DNA from: UBA668 sp052034175
GTDB lineage: Bacteria; Actinomycetota; Acidimicrobiia; Acidimicrobiales; Ilumatobacteraceae
Reading direction: 5' to 3'
Length of the DNA: 23,020 bases
NCBI GenBank assembly: GCA_052034175.1
Contig: JBPOIX010000054.1
Location: forward strand, 1 to 23,020
Shown: positions 7,700 through 14,617 of the stretch, piece after piece
Layout: each line of letters begins with the position of its first letter
Numbering within the stretch: the first letter of the stretch is position 1
Made by a program: the position numbers and the translations under genes
The notes under the pieces: generated by a model
Database searches by the model: none
The model's input: the letters and a program-made list of their open reading frames with translations, nothing else
Told to the model about the DNA's origin: nothing

Positions 7700-10018
7700 A
7701 TGAGCGACGACCAGACCTGGCACCCGACGGCGTGCATCCTGTGCAACATCAACTGCGGGTTGGAGGTGCGCACGGAGGGGCGGGCCATCACCCGCGTGCG
7801 CGGCGACAAGGCGCACCCGGCGTCGCGGGGGTACACCTGCGAGAAGGGCCTGCGCGTCGGGCACTACCAGAGCGACCCGCACCGGCTGTCGTCACCGCTG
7901 CGGCGCAGGGCTGACGGCACGTTCGAGGAGATCTCGTGGGACGTCGCCATCGCCGAAGTCGCGGCGCGCTTCCAGGACGTCATTGCCGAGCACGGCGGGG
8001 AGAAGATCCTCTTCTACGGCGGCGGAGGGCAGGGCAACCATCTCGGCGGCGGCTACGGCGGCGCCTTCCGCGCGACGCTCGGCATCCAGTTCTCCTCCAA
8101 CGCGCTGGCGCAGGAGAAGACGGGCGAGTTCTGGGTCGACGGCCAGCTGTTCGGCCGGTCGAGCTGTCACACCGCCGGCGACTACGAGCGCGCCGAGGTG
8201 GCCGTGTTCTGGGGCAAGAACCCGTGGCAGTCGCACGGCTTCCCGCAGGCGCGGCGCATCCTCAAGGAGATCGCCAACGACCCCACCCGCGTGTTGATGG
8301 TGGTGGACCCGCGGCGCTCCGAGACGGTCGACCTGGCGCTGGCCAGCGAGCGCGGCATCTGGCTGCGCCCGCGGCCCGGCGGCGACGCCCACCTGCTGGC
8401 AGCGATGCTGGCGACACTGGCCGAGGAAGGCCTGCTGGCCACGGAGTGGTTGGCGGCACACGCCACCGGGCTGGACGACGTGCTCGCCCACCTCCGCCGG
8501 GTGGACGTGGCGGAGTACTCGCGCCGCGCCGGCGTGCCGGAGGCCGACGTACGCCACGCGGCACGGGTGCTCGCCGCGGCACGGGGCGGGGTCTCGATCT
8601 TCGAGGACCTCGGCATCCAGATGGCGCCGCACTCCACGCTCAACAGCTGGCTGGAGAAGCTGCTGGTGCTGCTGACGGGGAACTTCGGCGTGCCGGGCGG
8701 GATGAACCTGCACACCCGCTTCGCCTCCCTCGGCGGTGGAGGCGGCGACGGCGCCGGCGGGCCACGGGCGGAGCGTGTCACCCCAGTCACCGGCCATCGG
8801 CTGGTCACCGGGTTGGTGCCGTGCAACATCATCCCGGACGAGATCCTCGGCGATCACCCCAACCGCTTCCGGGCCATGCTCGTCGACAGCGGCAACCCCG
8901 TCCACAGCCTGGCCGACAGCCCGCGCATGCGAGCCGCGATGCAAGCGCTCGACCTGCTGGTCGTGATCGACGTGGCCCTCACCGAGACAGCGCGCGAGGC
9001 GCACTATGTGCTGCCCGCGGCGTCGCAGTTCGAGAAGTGGGAGTGCACGTTCTTCAACCTCGAGTTCCCGCACAACTTCTTCCATCTGCGCCGCCCTCTG
9101 TTCGACCCGCTGCCCGGCACCCTGCCGGAGGCGGAGATCAACGCCCGGCTGTGCCGGGCCATGGGCGCCTACGACGACGCGGACATCACGCCGCTGCGGA
9201 ATGCGGCGGCGGCGGGGAGGGCCGAGTTCGCCGGCGCCTTCTTCGGGCTGCTCGGCGCCAAGCCGCAGTTGGGCAAGCTGGCCTCGGTGCTGCTGTACGA
9301 GGGGCTGGGGCCGTCGCTGCGCACTGCGGACGGGCTGCAGGCAGCCGGGGCCGCCGCGGTGTGGGGGCTGGCCCACCGCTGCGCCGGCGCCTACGCGGAC
9401 TCCGTGCGTCGGGCCGGGATCACCGGAGAAGGGTTGGAGCTCGGCGAGGCACTGTTCGACGCGGTGCTCAACGGGCACAGCGGCGTCATGTTCTCGGTGG
9501 ACGACTACGACGAGACATGGCGTCGCCTGCACACCGCGGACGGCCGCGTCCGCCTCGGGGTCGACCTGCTGTGGCCCGAGTTCGACGGCCTGGCCGACGA
9601 GGGGGCGGCCACCGCGGCCACGGAGGAGTTCCCGCTCGTGCTGTCCGCCGGCGAGCGGCGCTCGTCCACCGCGAACACGATCCAGCGCGACCCGGCGTGG
9701 CGCAAGAAGGACGAACACGGCGCGCTGCGCATCTCCCCCGCCGACGCTGCCCGCTTCGGGGTCGCCGACGGCGGCCGGGCCCGTGTCACGACTCGGCGCG
9801 GTTCGGCGGTGGCGGTGGTGGAGGTGACCGACACGATGCGCGACGGCCACATCAGCCTGCCCAACGGCTTCGGCCTCGGGCCGAGCGGCTCGTCCGATGC
9901 GCCCGGCGTGGCACCGAACGAGTTGACGTCGTCCGAGGATCGGGACTGGTTCGCCGGGACCCCGTTCCACAAGCATGTGCCGGCGCGGCTGGAACCCGTG
10001 CCGGCGGCAGGCGCCTGA
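7700..10018 (+). CDS. Molybdopterin-dependent oxidoreductase with one [4Fe-4S] site (DMSO reductase superfamily)
   Basis: The product has 772 residues. ATG 7700 is preferred over GTG/ATG positions upstream because GGAGG lies 5 nt before it. The N-terminal cluster motif is C12-x2-C15-x3-C19-x27-C47 followed by EKG, typical of single-[4Fe-4S] bis-MGD enzymes. NPWQSHGFPQARRI, MVVDPRRSETVDLA, LTGNFGVPGGMN, HYVLPAASQFEKWE and a C-terminal molybdopterin-binding beta-barrel (RRSSTANTIQRDPAWRKKD onward) follow in family order. Around residues 131-145 (FSSNALAQEKTGEFW), where formate dehydrogenase and Nap have Cys/Sec, I see no Cys, Ser or Asp at the aligned Mo-ligand position. There is no Tat signal, so it is probably cytoplasmic. 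No partner electron-transfer subunit is nearby. The substrate is unknown. Confidence 0.9.
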   Translation: MSDDQTWHPTACILCNINCGLEVRTEGRAITRVRGDKAHPASRGYTCEKGLRVGHYQSDPHRLSSPLRRRADGTFEEISWDVAIAEVAARFQDVIAEHGGEKILFYGGGGQGNHLGGGYGGAFRATLGIQFSSNALAQEKTGEFWVDGQLFGRSSCHTAGDYERAEVAVFWGKNPWQSHGFPQARRILKEIANDPTRVLMVVDPRRSETVDLALASERGIWLRPRPGGDAHLLAAMLATLAEEGLLATEWLAAHATGLDDVLAHLRRVDVAEYSRRAGVPEADVRHAARVLAAARGGVSIFEDLGIQMAPHSTLNSWLEKLLVLLTGNFGVPGGMNLHTRFASLGGGGGDGAGGPRAERVTPVTGHRLVTGLVPCNIIPDEILGDHPNRFRAMLVDSGNPVHSLADSPRMRAAMQALDLLVVIDVALTETAREAHYVLPAASQFEKWECTFFNLEFPHNFFHLRRPLFDPLPGTLPEAEINARLCRAMGAYDDADITPLRNAAAAGRAEFAGAFFGLLGAKPQLGKLASVLLYEGLGPSLRTADGLQAAGAAAVWGLAHRCAGAYADSVRRAGITGEGLELGEALFDAVLNGHSGVMFSVDDYDETWRRLHTADGRVRLGVDLLWPEFDGLADEGAATAATEEFPLVLSAGERRSSTANTIQRDPAWRKKDEHGALRISPADAARFGVADGGRARVTTRRGSAVAVVEVTDTMRDGHISLPNGFGLGPSGSSDAPGVAPNELTSSEDRDWFAGTPFHKHVPARLEPVPAAGA

Positions 10019-10019
10019 C

Positions 10020-10478
10020 GTGCGCCGCACCCGCTTCGACGACTGGCCGTGCCCCATCGCCCGCGCCACCGACCTGATCGGCGACTGGTGGACGCCGCTG
10101 GTGATGCGCGAGTTCTTCTACGGCCGGCGGCGCTTCGACGAGATCGCCGAGTCGCTGCAGGTGCCGCGGGCGGTGCTGACGGCGCGCCTCGGGCGGCTGG
10201 TGGAGGAAGGCATGCTGACCCGGGTGGCCTACCAGGAGCGCCCGGTGCGCTACGAGTACCGGCTCACCGAGAAGGGCCATGCCTTCGGCGACGTGCTGCT
10301 GGCGATGTGGCGCTGGGCGGCGGACTGGCAATGGCCGGACGGCGAGGGGCCCGAGGTGGCATTGAAGGACCGCGAGAGCGGCGAGTACGGCCAGCCGGTG
10401 GTGGTGGACGAACACACGGGCCGCAAGGTCACCATGCGCACCGTTCGCATGGCCCGCGCCCGCCCCCGCCCGGCCTGA
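10020..10478 (+). CDS. HxlR-family winged-helix transcriptional regulator
   Basis: The product has 152 residues from GTG 10020, one base after the stop of the molybdoenzyme gene, so co-transcription is almost certain. The longer frame upstream overlaps that gene and lacks family similarity. FDDWPCPIARATDLIGDWWT holds the conserved Cys (residue 11) that in HxlR/HypR proteins senses electrophiles or oxidants. The winged helix follows: RRRFDEIAESLQVPRAVLTA, LVEEGMLTRVAYQERPVRYE and YRLTEKGHAFGDVL. It probably regulates its own operon in response to the substrate or redox state. I see no clear operator. The C-terminus (MARARPRPA) is short and basic. It converges on rplL and shares the terminator there. 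Confidence 0.9.
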   Translation: MRRTRFDDWPCPIARATDLIGDWWTPLVMREFFYGRRRFDEIAESLQVPRAVLTARLGRLVEEGMLTRVAYQERPVRYEYRLTEKGHAFGDVLLAMWRWAADWQWPDGEGPEVALKDRESGEYGQPVVVDEHTGRKVTMRTVRMARARPRPA

Positions 10479-10513
10479 AAACGGGGCAGGCCCGGGGCCG
10501 AAGCCCCGGGCCT
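10478..10513 (-). terminator. Intrinsic terminator of rplJL with UUCG loop (probably bidirectional)
   Basis: AGGCCCGGGGC and GCCCCGGGCCT form a perfect 11-bp stem (10488-10513). Read on the minus strand the loop is TTCG closed by C-G, the extra-stable UUCG tetraloop, and TTTT follows 6 nt after the stem (10481-10478). It lies between the convergent hxlR and rplL genes. On the plus strand the loop is CGAA and no T-run follows, so termination should be stronger for rplL. Confidence 0.75.
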
Positions 10514-10560
10514 ACACACCGTGCGTTGTGTTGAAGTGGTGCGGCGAGCGCCGCACGACA

Positions 10561-10935
10561 TCACTTGACTTCGACGGCAGCGCCGGCCTCGGCCAGCTTG
10601 GCCTTGGCAGCCTCGGCGGCGTCCTTGTTGACCTTCTCGAGGACGGGCTTGGGAGCGGCGTCCACGAGGTCCTTGGCCTCCTTCAGGCCCAGGCTGGTGA
10701 GCTCGCGCACGACCTTGATGACCTGGATCTTCTGGGCGCCGGCGTCGGTGAGGATGACGTCGAACTCGTCCTTCTCCTCTTCGGCGGGGGCGGCAGCGGC
10801 GGCCGGGCCGGCGGCGGCCATGGCCACCGGGGCGGCGGCGGTGACGCCGAACTTCTCCTCAAACGCGTCGAGGAGCTCCTTGAGCTCGATGACGGTGAGG
10901 GCGCTGATGGAATCGAGGATGCTCTCGATCGACAT
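10561..10935 (-). CDS. rplL: 50S ribosomal protein L7/L12
   Basis: The product has 124 residues, full length for L7/L12. The N-terminal dimerisation helices begin MSIESILDSISALTVIELKE. An Ala/Pro hinge (about residues 33-50) follows, then the conserved C-terminal factor-binding domain: EFDVILTDAGAQKIQVIKVV, LGLKEAKDLVDAAPKPVLEK and a terminal VEVK. It forms the ribosomal stalk with L10 and recruits translation GTPases. AGGAG sits 9 nt before ATG 10935. It follows rplJ by 57 nt, the normal order, and ends before a strong terminator. Unlike many bacteria, no rpoB follows. Confidence 0.98.
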   Translation of the reverse strand: MSIESILDSISALTVIELKELLDAFEEKFGVTAAAPVAMAAAGPAAAAAPAEEEKDEFDVILTDAGAQKIQVIKVVRELTSLGLKEAKDLVDAAPKPVLEKVNKDAAEAAKAKLAEAGAAVEVK

Positions 10936-10992
10936 GATGGTGTACTCCTGTATTCGAATGTTGTGAACGTGGTTGTGGTGGGAAGGAGCGGC

Positions 10993-11526
10993 TCAGGCCG
11001 CTTCCTTCTGATCGATAAGGGCCTTGAGGCCGTAGGCGAGATTGCGGGGCAGCGCCTGCAGCAGGCCGGCGGTCTTCACCAGCGGCGCCTGCAGGGCACC
11101 CGCAAACATCGCCAGCAACACCTCACGGCTGGGCAGGTCGGCGAGGGCCTCGACGTCCTTGGCAGTCAGGACCTTGCCACCCATGTGGCCGCCCTTGAGC
11201 ACCAGCAGCGGGTTGGCCTTGGCGGCGTCGCGCAGGGCCTTGGCCACTGCGGCCACGTCGCCCGACGCGAACGTGATGCCGGACGGGCCGATCAGCAGTT
11301 CGTCGAGCCCGTCCAGGCCGGCGTTGTTCGCGCCGAGGCGGGCCAGGGTGTTCTTGTACACCTTGTACTCGCCGCCAGCGGTACGCAACTGCCGGCGCAA
11401 GCCGGCGAGCTGACCGACCTTCATGCCGCGGTACTCGGTGATGAACACCGCGCTCGCTGCACTGAGCTTGCCGGTGACTTCCTCGACCACCGCCACCTTT
11501 TCGGCTCGGGGGTTCTCTGTCGTCAT
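10993..11526 (-). CDS. rplJ: 50S ribosomal protein L10
   Basis: The product has 177 residues from ATG 11526, preceded by AGGAGG 7 nt upstream; an in-frame extension to 11643 lies in the leader and is rejected. RAEKVAVVEEVTGKLSAASA, VFITEYRGMKVGQLAGLRRQ, YKVYKNTLARLGANNAGLDG and the C-terminal helix that binds L12 dimers (LLQALPRNLAYGLKALIDQK) are typical. L10 anchors L7/L12 on 23S rRNA and, in known cases, represses its own mRNA through a leader structure. A matching leader and a long hairpin overlapping the ribosome binding site lie just upstream. Confidence 0.98.
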   Translation of the reverse strand: MTTENPRAEKVAVVEEVTGKLSAASAVFITEYRGMKVGQLAGLRRQLRTAGGEYKVYKNTLARLGANNAGLDGLDELLIGPSGITFASGDVAAVAKALRDAAKANPLLVLKGGHMGGKVLTAKDVEALADLPSREVLLAMFAGALQAPLVKTAGLLQALPRNLAYGLKALIDQKEAA

Positions 11527-11537
11527 TGTTACACCTC

Positions 11538-11594
11538 CTCTCGTTTCGACTCGGGGTGCTCGCTGATGCAGCGAACACCGCGAGGAAACGAGAG
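11538..11594 (-). promoter_or_regulatory. Long hairpin abutting the rplJ ribosome binding site
   Basis: On the minus strand CTCTCGTTTC (11594-11585) pairs perfectly with GAAACGAGAG (11547-11538). Inside it CTCG pairs with CGAG, and GGTGTTCGCTG pairs with CAGCGAGCACC around the loop CAT (11579-11555), with one G-U. That is 25 pairs with only a 2-nt bulge and one C-C mismatch. The last paired bases overlap the start of AGGAGG (11539-11534), so the fold would hide part of the rplJ ribosome binding site. Confidence 0.65.
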
Positions 11595-11639
11595 CAGCCC
11601 CACCGAAGGGGAACGACTGCGATCGATTCCGGCGTGTAT

Positions 11640-11700
11640 TCACCTCGGCTGGTGGAGCGAACTCCCTTATGCCCTTGCGGGGCCAGCGGTCTGTGGCGAG
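11640..11700 (-). ncRNA. L10-leader-like structure of rplJL mRNA
   Basis: On the minus strand GACCGCTGG and ACCAGCCGAGGTG are joined by a GCTGG/CCAGC stem (11687-11683 with 11652-11648). They enclose the hairpin GGAG-TTCG-CTCC (11665-1154 region) and a small CCC/GGG hairpin. Position upstream of rplJ and these conserved-looking strings fit the ribosomal L10 leader. The identification is from memory of the family, without a covariance-model search. Confidence 0.5.
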
Positions 11701-11750
11701 CGACCGGTTGGTTGTCGGGCGCGAAGGCTACCTGGGAGCGGCGGCGATGG

Positions 11751-12155
11751 CTACGCCGACGCCGCGGCGTGGTCGTCCAGCACGCGCTGGACTTCCGCCA
11801 CCAACTGCTCGGCGGTGGACCCGGGGGTGAGCACGGCAGCCACGCCTTCGGCCTTCAGGCGAGGGATGTGGTTCTCCGGGATGATCCCGCCCACCACCAC
11901 CGGCGCGTTGGAGCCGCGCTCGCGCAGCTCCTTCACCACCAGCGGCGCCAGCGTCATGTGCGCACCGGACAGCATGGACAGGCCCACCATGTCCACGTCC
12001 TCGTCGAGGGCGGCGGCCGCGATCGTGGCAGGGGTTTGGAACAGGCCGGTGTAGATGACCTCGAAGCCGGCGTCGCGCAGGATGCGGGCCACCACCTTCA
12101 CGCCGCGGTCGTGGCCGTCCAGGCCGACCTTGCCGATGAGAATGCGAGCAGACAT
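11751..12155 (-). CDS. Cobalamin-binding small subunit of acyl-CoA mutase (IcmB/MCM C-terminal type)
   Basis: The product has 134 residues, the size of a free B12-binding domain. ILIGKVGLDGHDRGVKVVAR carries the DxHxxG cobalamin motif (D13, H15, G18), where His is the lower axial ligand to cobalt. VGLSMLSGAHMTLAPLVVKE and VVVGGIIPENHIPRLKAEGV complete the Rossmann-like fold that holds the nucleotide tail. GAGGTCGAGGTCCC precedes ATG 12155, and the gene begins 12 nt after the catalytic subunit's stop, so the two form a heteromeric mutase. Separate subunits are typical of isobutyryl-CoA and 2-hydroxyisobutyryl-CoA mutases rather than of fused methylmalonyl-CoA mutase alpha chains. Confidence 0.93.
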   Translation of the reverse strand: MSARILIGKVGLDGHDRGVKVVARILRDAGFEVIYTGLFQTPATIAAAALDEDVDMVGLSMLSGAHMTLAPLVVKELRERGSNAPVVVGGIIPENHIPRLKAEGVAAVLTPGSTAEQLVAEVQRVLDDHAAASA

Positions 12156-12167
12156 GGGACCTCGACC

Positions 12168-13808
12168 TCAGATGGTGGGGACTTCGACGTGACGGCCGAA
12201 CACGCCGGCCATCGTGGACATCATCTCGCCCAGCGAGGCGTAGGCGTTGGCGGCCTCGACCAGGGTGGGCATCAGGTTGACCTCGGGGTCCGCGGCCTCG
12301 GCTGCCAGGCGGGCCAACGCTTCGTCCACCGCGGCCTGGTTGCGCTGATGGCGCACGATGTCCAGCCGCTTCAGCTGCCGGGCTTCGTCCTCGTTCGTGA
12401 TCTCGAGGAGCTCCATCTGGTCCTCGTCGTTGCCCTCGGTGAAGCGGTTCACGCCGACGACGATCTTGTCGCCGGTGTTCAGCTTGCGCTCCAGGTCGTA
12501 CGCCGAGTCCGCGATGCAGCCCTGGAACCAGTTCTCCTCGATGCCCTTGATGCAGCCCTCGAGGATGCTCCCGTCGCCGAGCTCGTCCAGGTGGGCGAAG
12601 ATCACCTCCGCCTGGCGCTCCATCTCGTCCGTCAGCGCCTCGACGTAATACGAGCCGCCCAGCGGGTCGGCCACGTGGGCGACGTTCGTCTCGTAGCCGA
12701 TGACCTGCTGGGTACGCAGCGCGATGCGGGCGCTCTTCTCCGTCGGCAGGGCCATCGCTTCGTCCATCGAGTTGGTGTGCAGGCTCTGGGTGCCACCGAG
12801 CACACCGGCCAACGCCTCGATGGCCGTGCGGACGATGTTGACCTCCGGCTGCTGTGCGGTCAGCGACACACCGGCGGTCTGGGTGTGGAAGCGCAACTGC
12901 AGGCTGCGGTCGAGCTGGGCGCCGTAGCGCTCCTTCAGCCAGCGGGCCCAGATGCGGCGTGCGGCGCGGTACTTGGCGATTTCCTCGAAGAAGTCGATGT
13001 GCGCGTTGAAGAAGAAGCTGAGCCGCGGGGCGAAGGAGTCGATCGGCAGGCCGGCCTGCAGCGCCAACTCGACGTAGGCGAAGCCGTTGGCGAGGGTGAA
13101 TGCCAGCTCTTCGGCGGCGGTGCTGCCGGCTTCACGGATGTGGTAGCCGGAGATCGAGATGCTGTGCCACTTCGGCATCTCGGCGGCGGTGAACGCAATG
13201 GTGTCGCGCACCAGGCGCATGCTCTGGCGTGGCGGGAAGACGAACTCCTTCTGCGCCTGGTACTCCTTGAGGATGTCGTTCTGCAGGGTGCCACCGAGGC
13301 GGGCGCGGTGCACGCCGGCCTTCTCCGCCTGGGCGATGAACATCGCGAAGATCGGCGCGGCCGGCGAGTTGATCGTCATGCTCGTGGTGATGGAACCGAG
13401 ATCGATGCCCGCGTAGAGGTCCTCCATGTCGGCCAGGGTGTCCACCGCCACGCCACAGCGGCCGACCTCGCCGAGCGACATCGGGTCGTCGCTGTCCAGC
13501 CCGAGCAGGGTGGGCATGTCGAACGCCGTGCTCAGGCCGTCGCCGCCGGACTTGATGATCTCCTTGAAGCGCCAGTTGGTGTCCTCCGCGGTGCCGAAGC
13601 CGGCGAACATCCGCATCGTCCACAGCTTGCTGCGGTACATCGAGGCGTACGGCCCGCGGGTGTAGGGGTACTGGCCGGGATACAGGCCGGAGCCATCCGC
13701 CGGGCCGTACACCGGCGCCAACGGGATGCCACTCATCGTCGAGTAGTCGGCCTCGCGGAGCTTCGAAGCATCGAACGCCTGCTGCCAGAGTTCACGGGGA
13801 GTCGTCAC
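12168..13808 (-). CDS. B12-dependent acyl-CoA mutase catalytic subunit (ICM/HCM-like)
   Basis: The product has 546 residues from GTG 13808 (ATG 13826 is an alternative, 552 residues). The TIM-barrel catalytic domain shows YPYTRGPYASMYRSKLWTMR, MFAGFGTAEDTNWRF, GLSTAFDMPTLLGLDSDDP, GTLQNDILKEYQAQKEF, SISISGYHIREAGSTAAEEL, FHTQTAGVSLTAQQPEVNIV and LGGTQSLHTNSMDEA. It rearranges the carbon skeleton of an acyl-CoA by a radical mechanism. By eye, the Tyr89 equivalent of methylmalonyl-CoA mutase is kept (PYASM) but the Arg207 equivalent, which holds the free carboxylate, is Gln (EYQAQKEF), as in isobutyryl-CoA and 2-hydroxyisobutyryl-CoA mutases. The substrate is therefore unlikely to be methylmalonyl-CoA. 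It is divergent from a TetR gene whose likely operator covers the promoter. No MeaB-type GTPase chaperone is in the window. Confidence 0.93.
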   Translation of the reverse strand: MTTPRELWQQAFDASKLREADYSTMSGIPLAPVYGPADGSGLYPGQYPYTRGPYASMYRSKLWTMRMFAGFGTAEDTNWRFKEIIKSGGDGLSTAFDMPTLLGLDSDDPMSLGEVGRCGVAVDTLADMEDLYAGIDLGSITTSMTINSPAAPIFAMFIAQAEKAGVHRARLGGTLQNDILKEYQAQKEFVFPPRQSMRLVRDTIAFTAAEMPKWHSISISGYHIREAGSTAAEELAFTLANGFAYVELALQAGLPIDSFAPRLSFFFNAHIDFFEEIAKYRAARRIWARWLKERYGAQLDRSLQLRFHTQTAGVSLTAQQPEVNIVRTAIEALAGVLGGTQSLHTNSMDEAMALPTEKSARIALRTQQVIGYETNVAHVADPLGGSYYVEALTDEMERQAEVIFAHLDELGDGSILEGCIKGIEENWFQGCIADSAYDLERKLNTGDKIVVGVNRFTEGNDEDQMELLEITNEDEARQLKRLDIVRHQRNQAAVDEALARLAAEAADPEVNLMPTLVEAANAYASLGEMMSTMAGVFGRHVEVPTI

Positions 13809-13848
13809 GGCCCAAGTTTCCCACATCGAGGCCCGATTCACACCCTCG

Positions 13849-14526
13849 ATGACGGAGATACTTGCCGCAGAGTCCAGTAACAACGGCCCTTTCGATAGCT
13901 GCCATCATTGGTGGATCGCTACCAAGCAGCCTGCCCATCGCCCATCGCGCCGCGACGACATCCTCGAAGCGGCCATCAAGGTGTTCGCCCGCAAGGGTTA
14001 CATCGACGCGGCCATCAGCGATGTCGCGGACGAAGCCGACGTCGCGGTCACCGCCGTCTACTACCACTTCTCGGGCAAGGACGACCTGTTCGCCGCCGCG
14101 ATGCGTCGTGTGTTGAACGCCATTTCACGAGTCGTGGAGTCCGTCCGGCCGGGGGGCACCAGCAGTGCGGAAGGCCTGCGCGACGTGATCGACGCAGTGT
14201 GGGACTGGATCGACGAACACCAGCATTCAGCCACTCTGGCGCACTCCCACCTGCCCGGCGCCACCCGCCAGATGACCCAGATCCGCCAGGACTTCACGGA
14301 GCGCCATGTCCAGCGCGCGTTCGACTACCTCGGCCCGGGTGCCACCCGCCAGCGCAACACCGCGGCCCGTGCCGGCGCGGCCAACCTGGCCATGCACACC
14401 CTGGTGGACACGCTCATCTCCGTGCATGCCATGCGCCTCGAGGGCGGGCCGTTGCACGGGCTGCCGTCGGAGGCCGTGCGGCGCGAGGTGCACCGCATCG
14501 CCGAGGCCCTGGTCATCCCGGCCTGA
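13849..14526 (+). CDS. TetR/AcrR-family transcriptional repressor
   Basis: The product has 225 residues from ATG 13849, the only usable in-frame start before the DNA-binding domain. SRRDDILEAAIKVFARKGYI and AISDVADEADVAVTAVYYHF (about residues 34-73) form the TetR helix-turn-helix, followed by SGKDDLFAAAMRRV. The helical C-terminal part, which would bind the ligand, resembles no specific group I can name. No clear ribosome binding site precedes the ATG, so the mRNA could be leaderless. It is divergent from the acyl-CoA mutase and is followed by the ThuA-LLM pair. Related palindromes sit on both promoters, so I infer that this protein represses both units and responds to an acyl-CoA or other pathway intermediate. 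Confidence 0.9.
   Translation: MTEILAAESSNNGPFDSCHHWWIATKQPAHRPSRRDDILEAAIKVFARKGYIDAAISDVADEADVAVTAVYYHFSGKDDLFAAAMRRVLNAISRVVESVRPGGTSSAEGLRDVIDAVWDWIDEHQHSATLAHSHLPGATRQMTQIRQDFTERHVQRAFDYLGPGATRQRNTAARAGAANLAMHTLVDTLISVHAMRLEGGPLHGLPSEAVRREVHRIAEALVIPA
13855..13883 (-). promoter_or_regulatory. Mutase promoter overlapped by a putative TetR operator
   Basis: On the minus strand TTGTTA (13883-13878) and TATCTC (13860-13855) are 17 nt apart. The 25-bp imperfect palindrome GTTACTGGAC-n5-GGCAAGTATC (13881-13857) lies exactly across both elements; its arms match at 7 of 10 positions. It shares 17 of 25 bases with the element at 14578-14602. The site also falls within the first codons of the divergent TetR gene. 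Confidence 0.55.
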
Positions 14527-14527
14527 G

Positions 14528-14544
14528 CCTGCCGCAACGGCGGG
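14528..14544 (+). terminator. Weak hairpin after the tetR gene
   Basis: CCTGCCG and CGGCGGG form a 7-bp stem (one G-U pair) with a CAA loop directly after the TetR stop codon. No clear T-run follows, so it may only attenuate read-through into the ThuA gene. Confidence 0.25.
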
Positions 14545-14556
14545 TTCGCCTCGTGG

Positions 14557-14602
14557 TTGCCGCCCCGCGTGGCACTGGTTACTGTACGCGTTGTCCAGTT
14601 TC
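14557..14602 (+). promoter_or_regulatory. Promoter and putative TetR operator for the ThuA-LLM operon
   Basis: TTGCCG (14557-14562) and TACTGT (14580-14585) are 17 nt apart. The palindromic element GTTACTGTAC-n5-GTCCAGTTTC (14578-14602) covers the -10 element and the expected start site; its arms match at 7 of 10 positions. GGGGAGGG (14606-14613) then serves ATG 14618. Confidence 0.6.
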
Positions 14603-14617
14603 AACGGGGAGGGTGGC

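Noticed and set aside
7892..10069. Long minus-strand open frame opposite the molybdoenzyme and hxlR
   Set aside because: The composition is typical of antisense frames and it lies entirely against two genes with strong family motifs.
10993..11643. N-terminally extended rplJ
   Set aside because: The extra 39 codons lie in the structured leader, and AGGAGG is placed for ATG 11526, giving the normal L10 N-terminus.
11526..13880. Plus-strand open frame of nearly 800 codons across the mutase genes
   Set aside because: It is antisense to both mutase subunits and most of the leader, shows no domain, and lacks a ribosome binding site.
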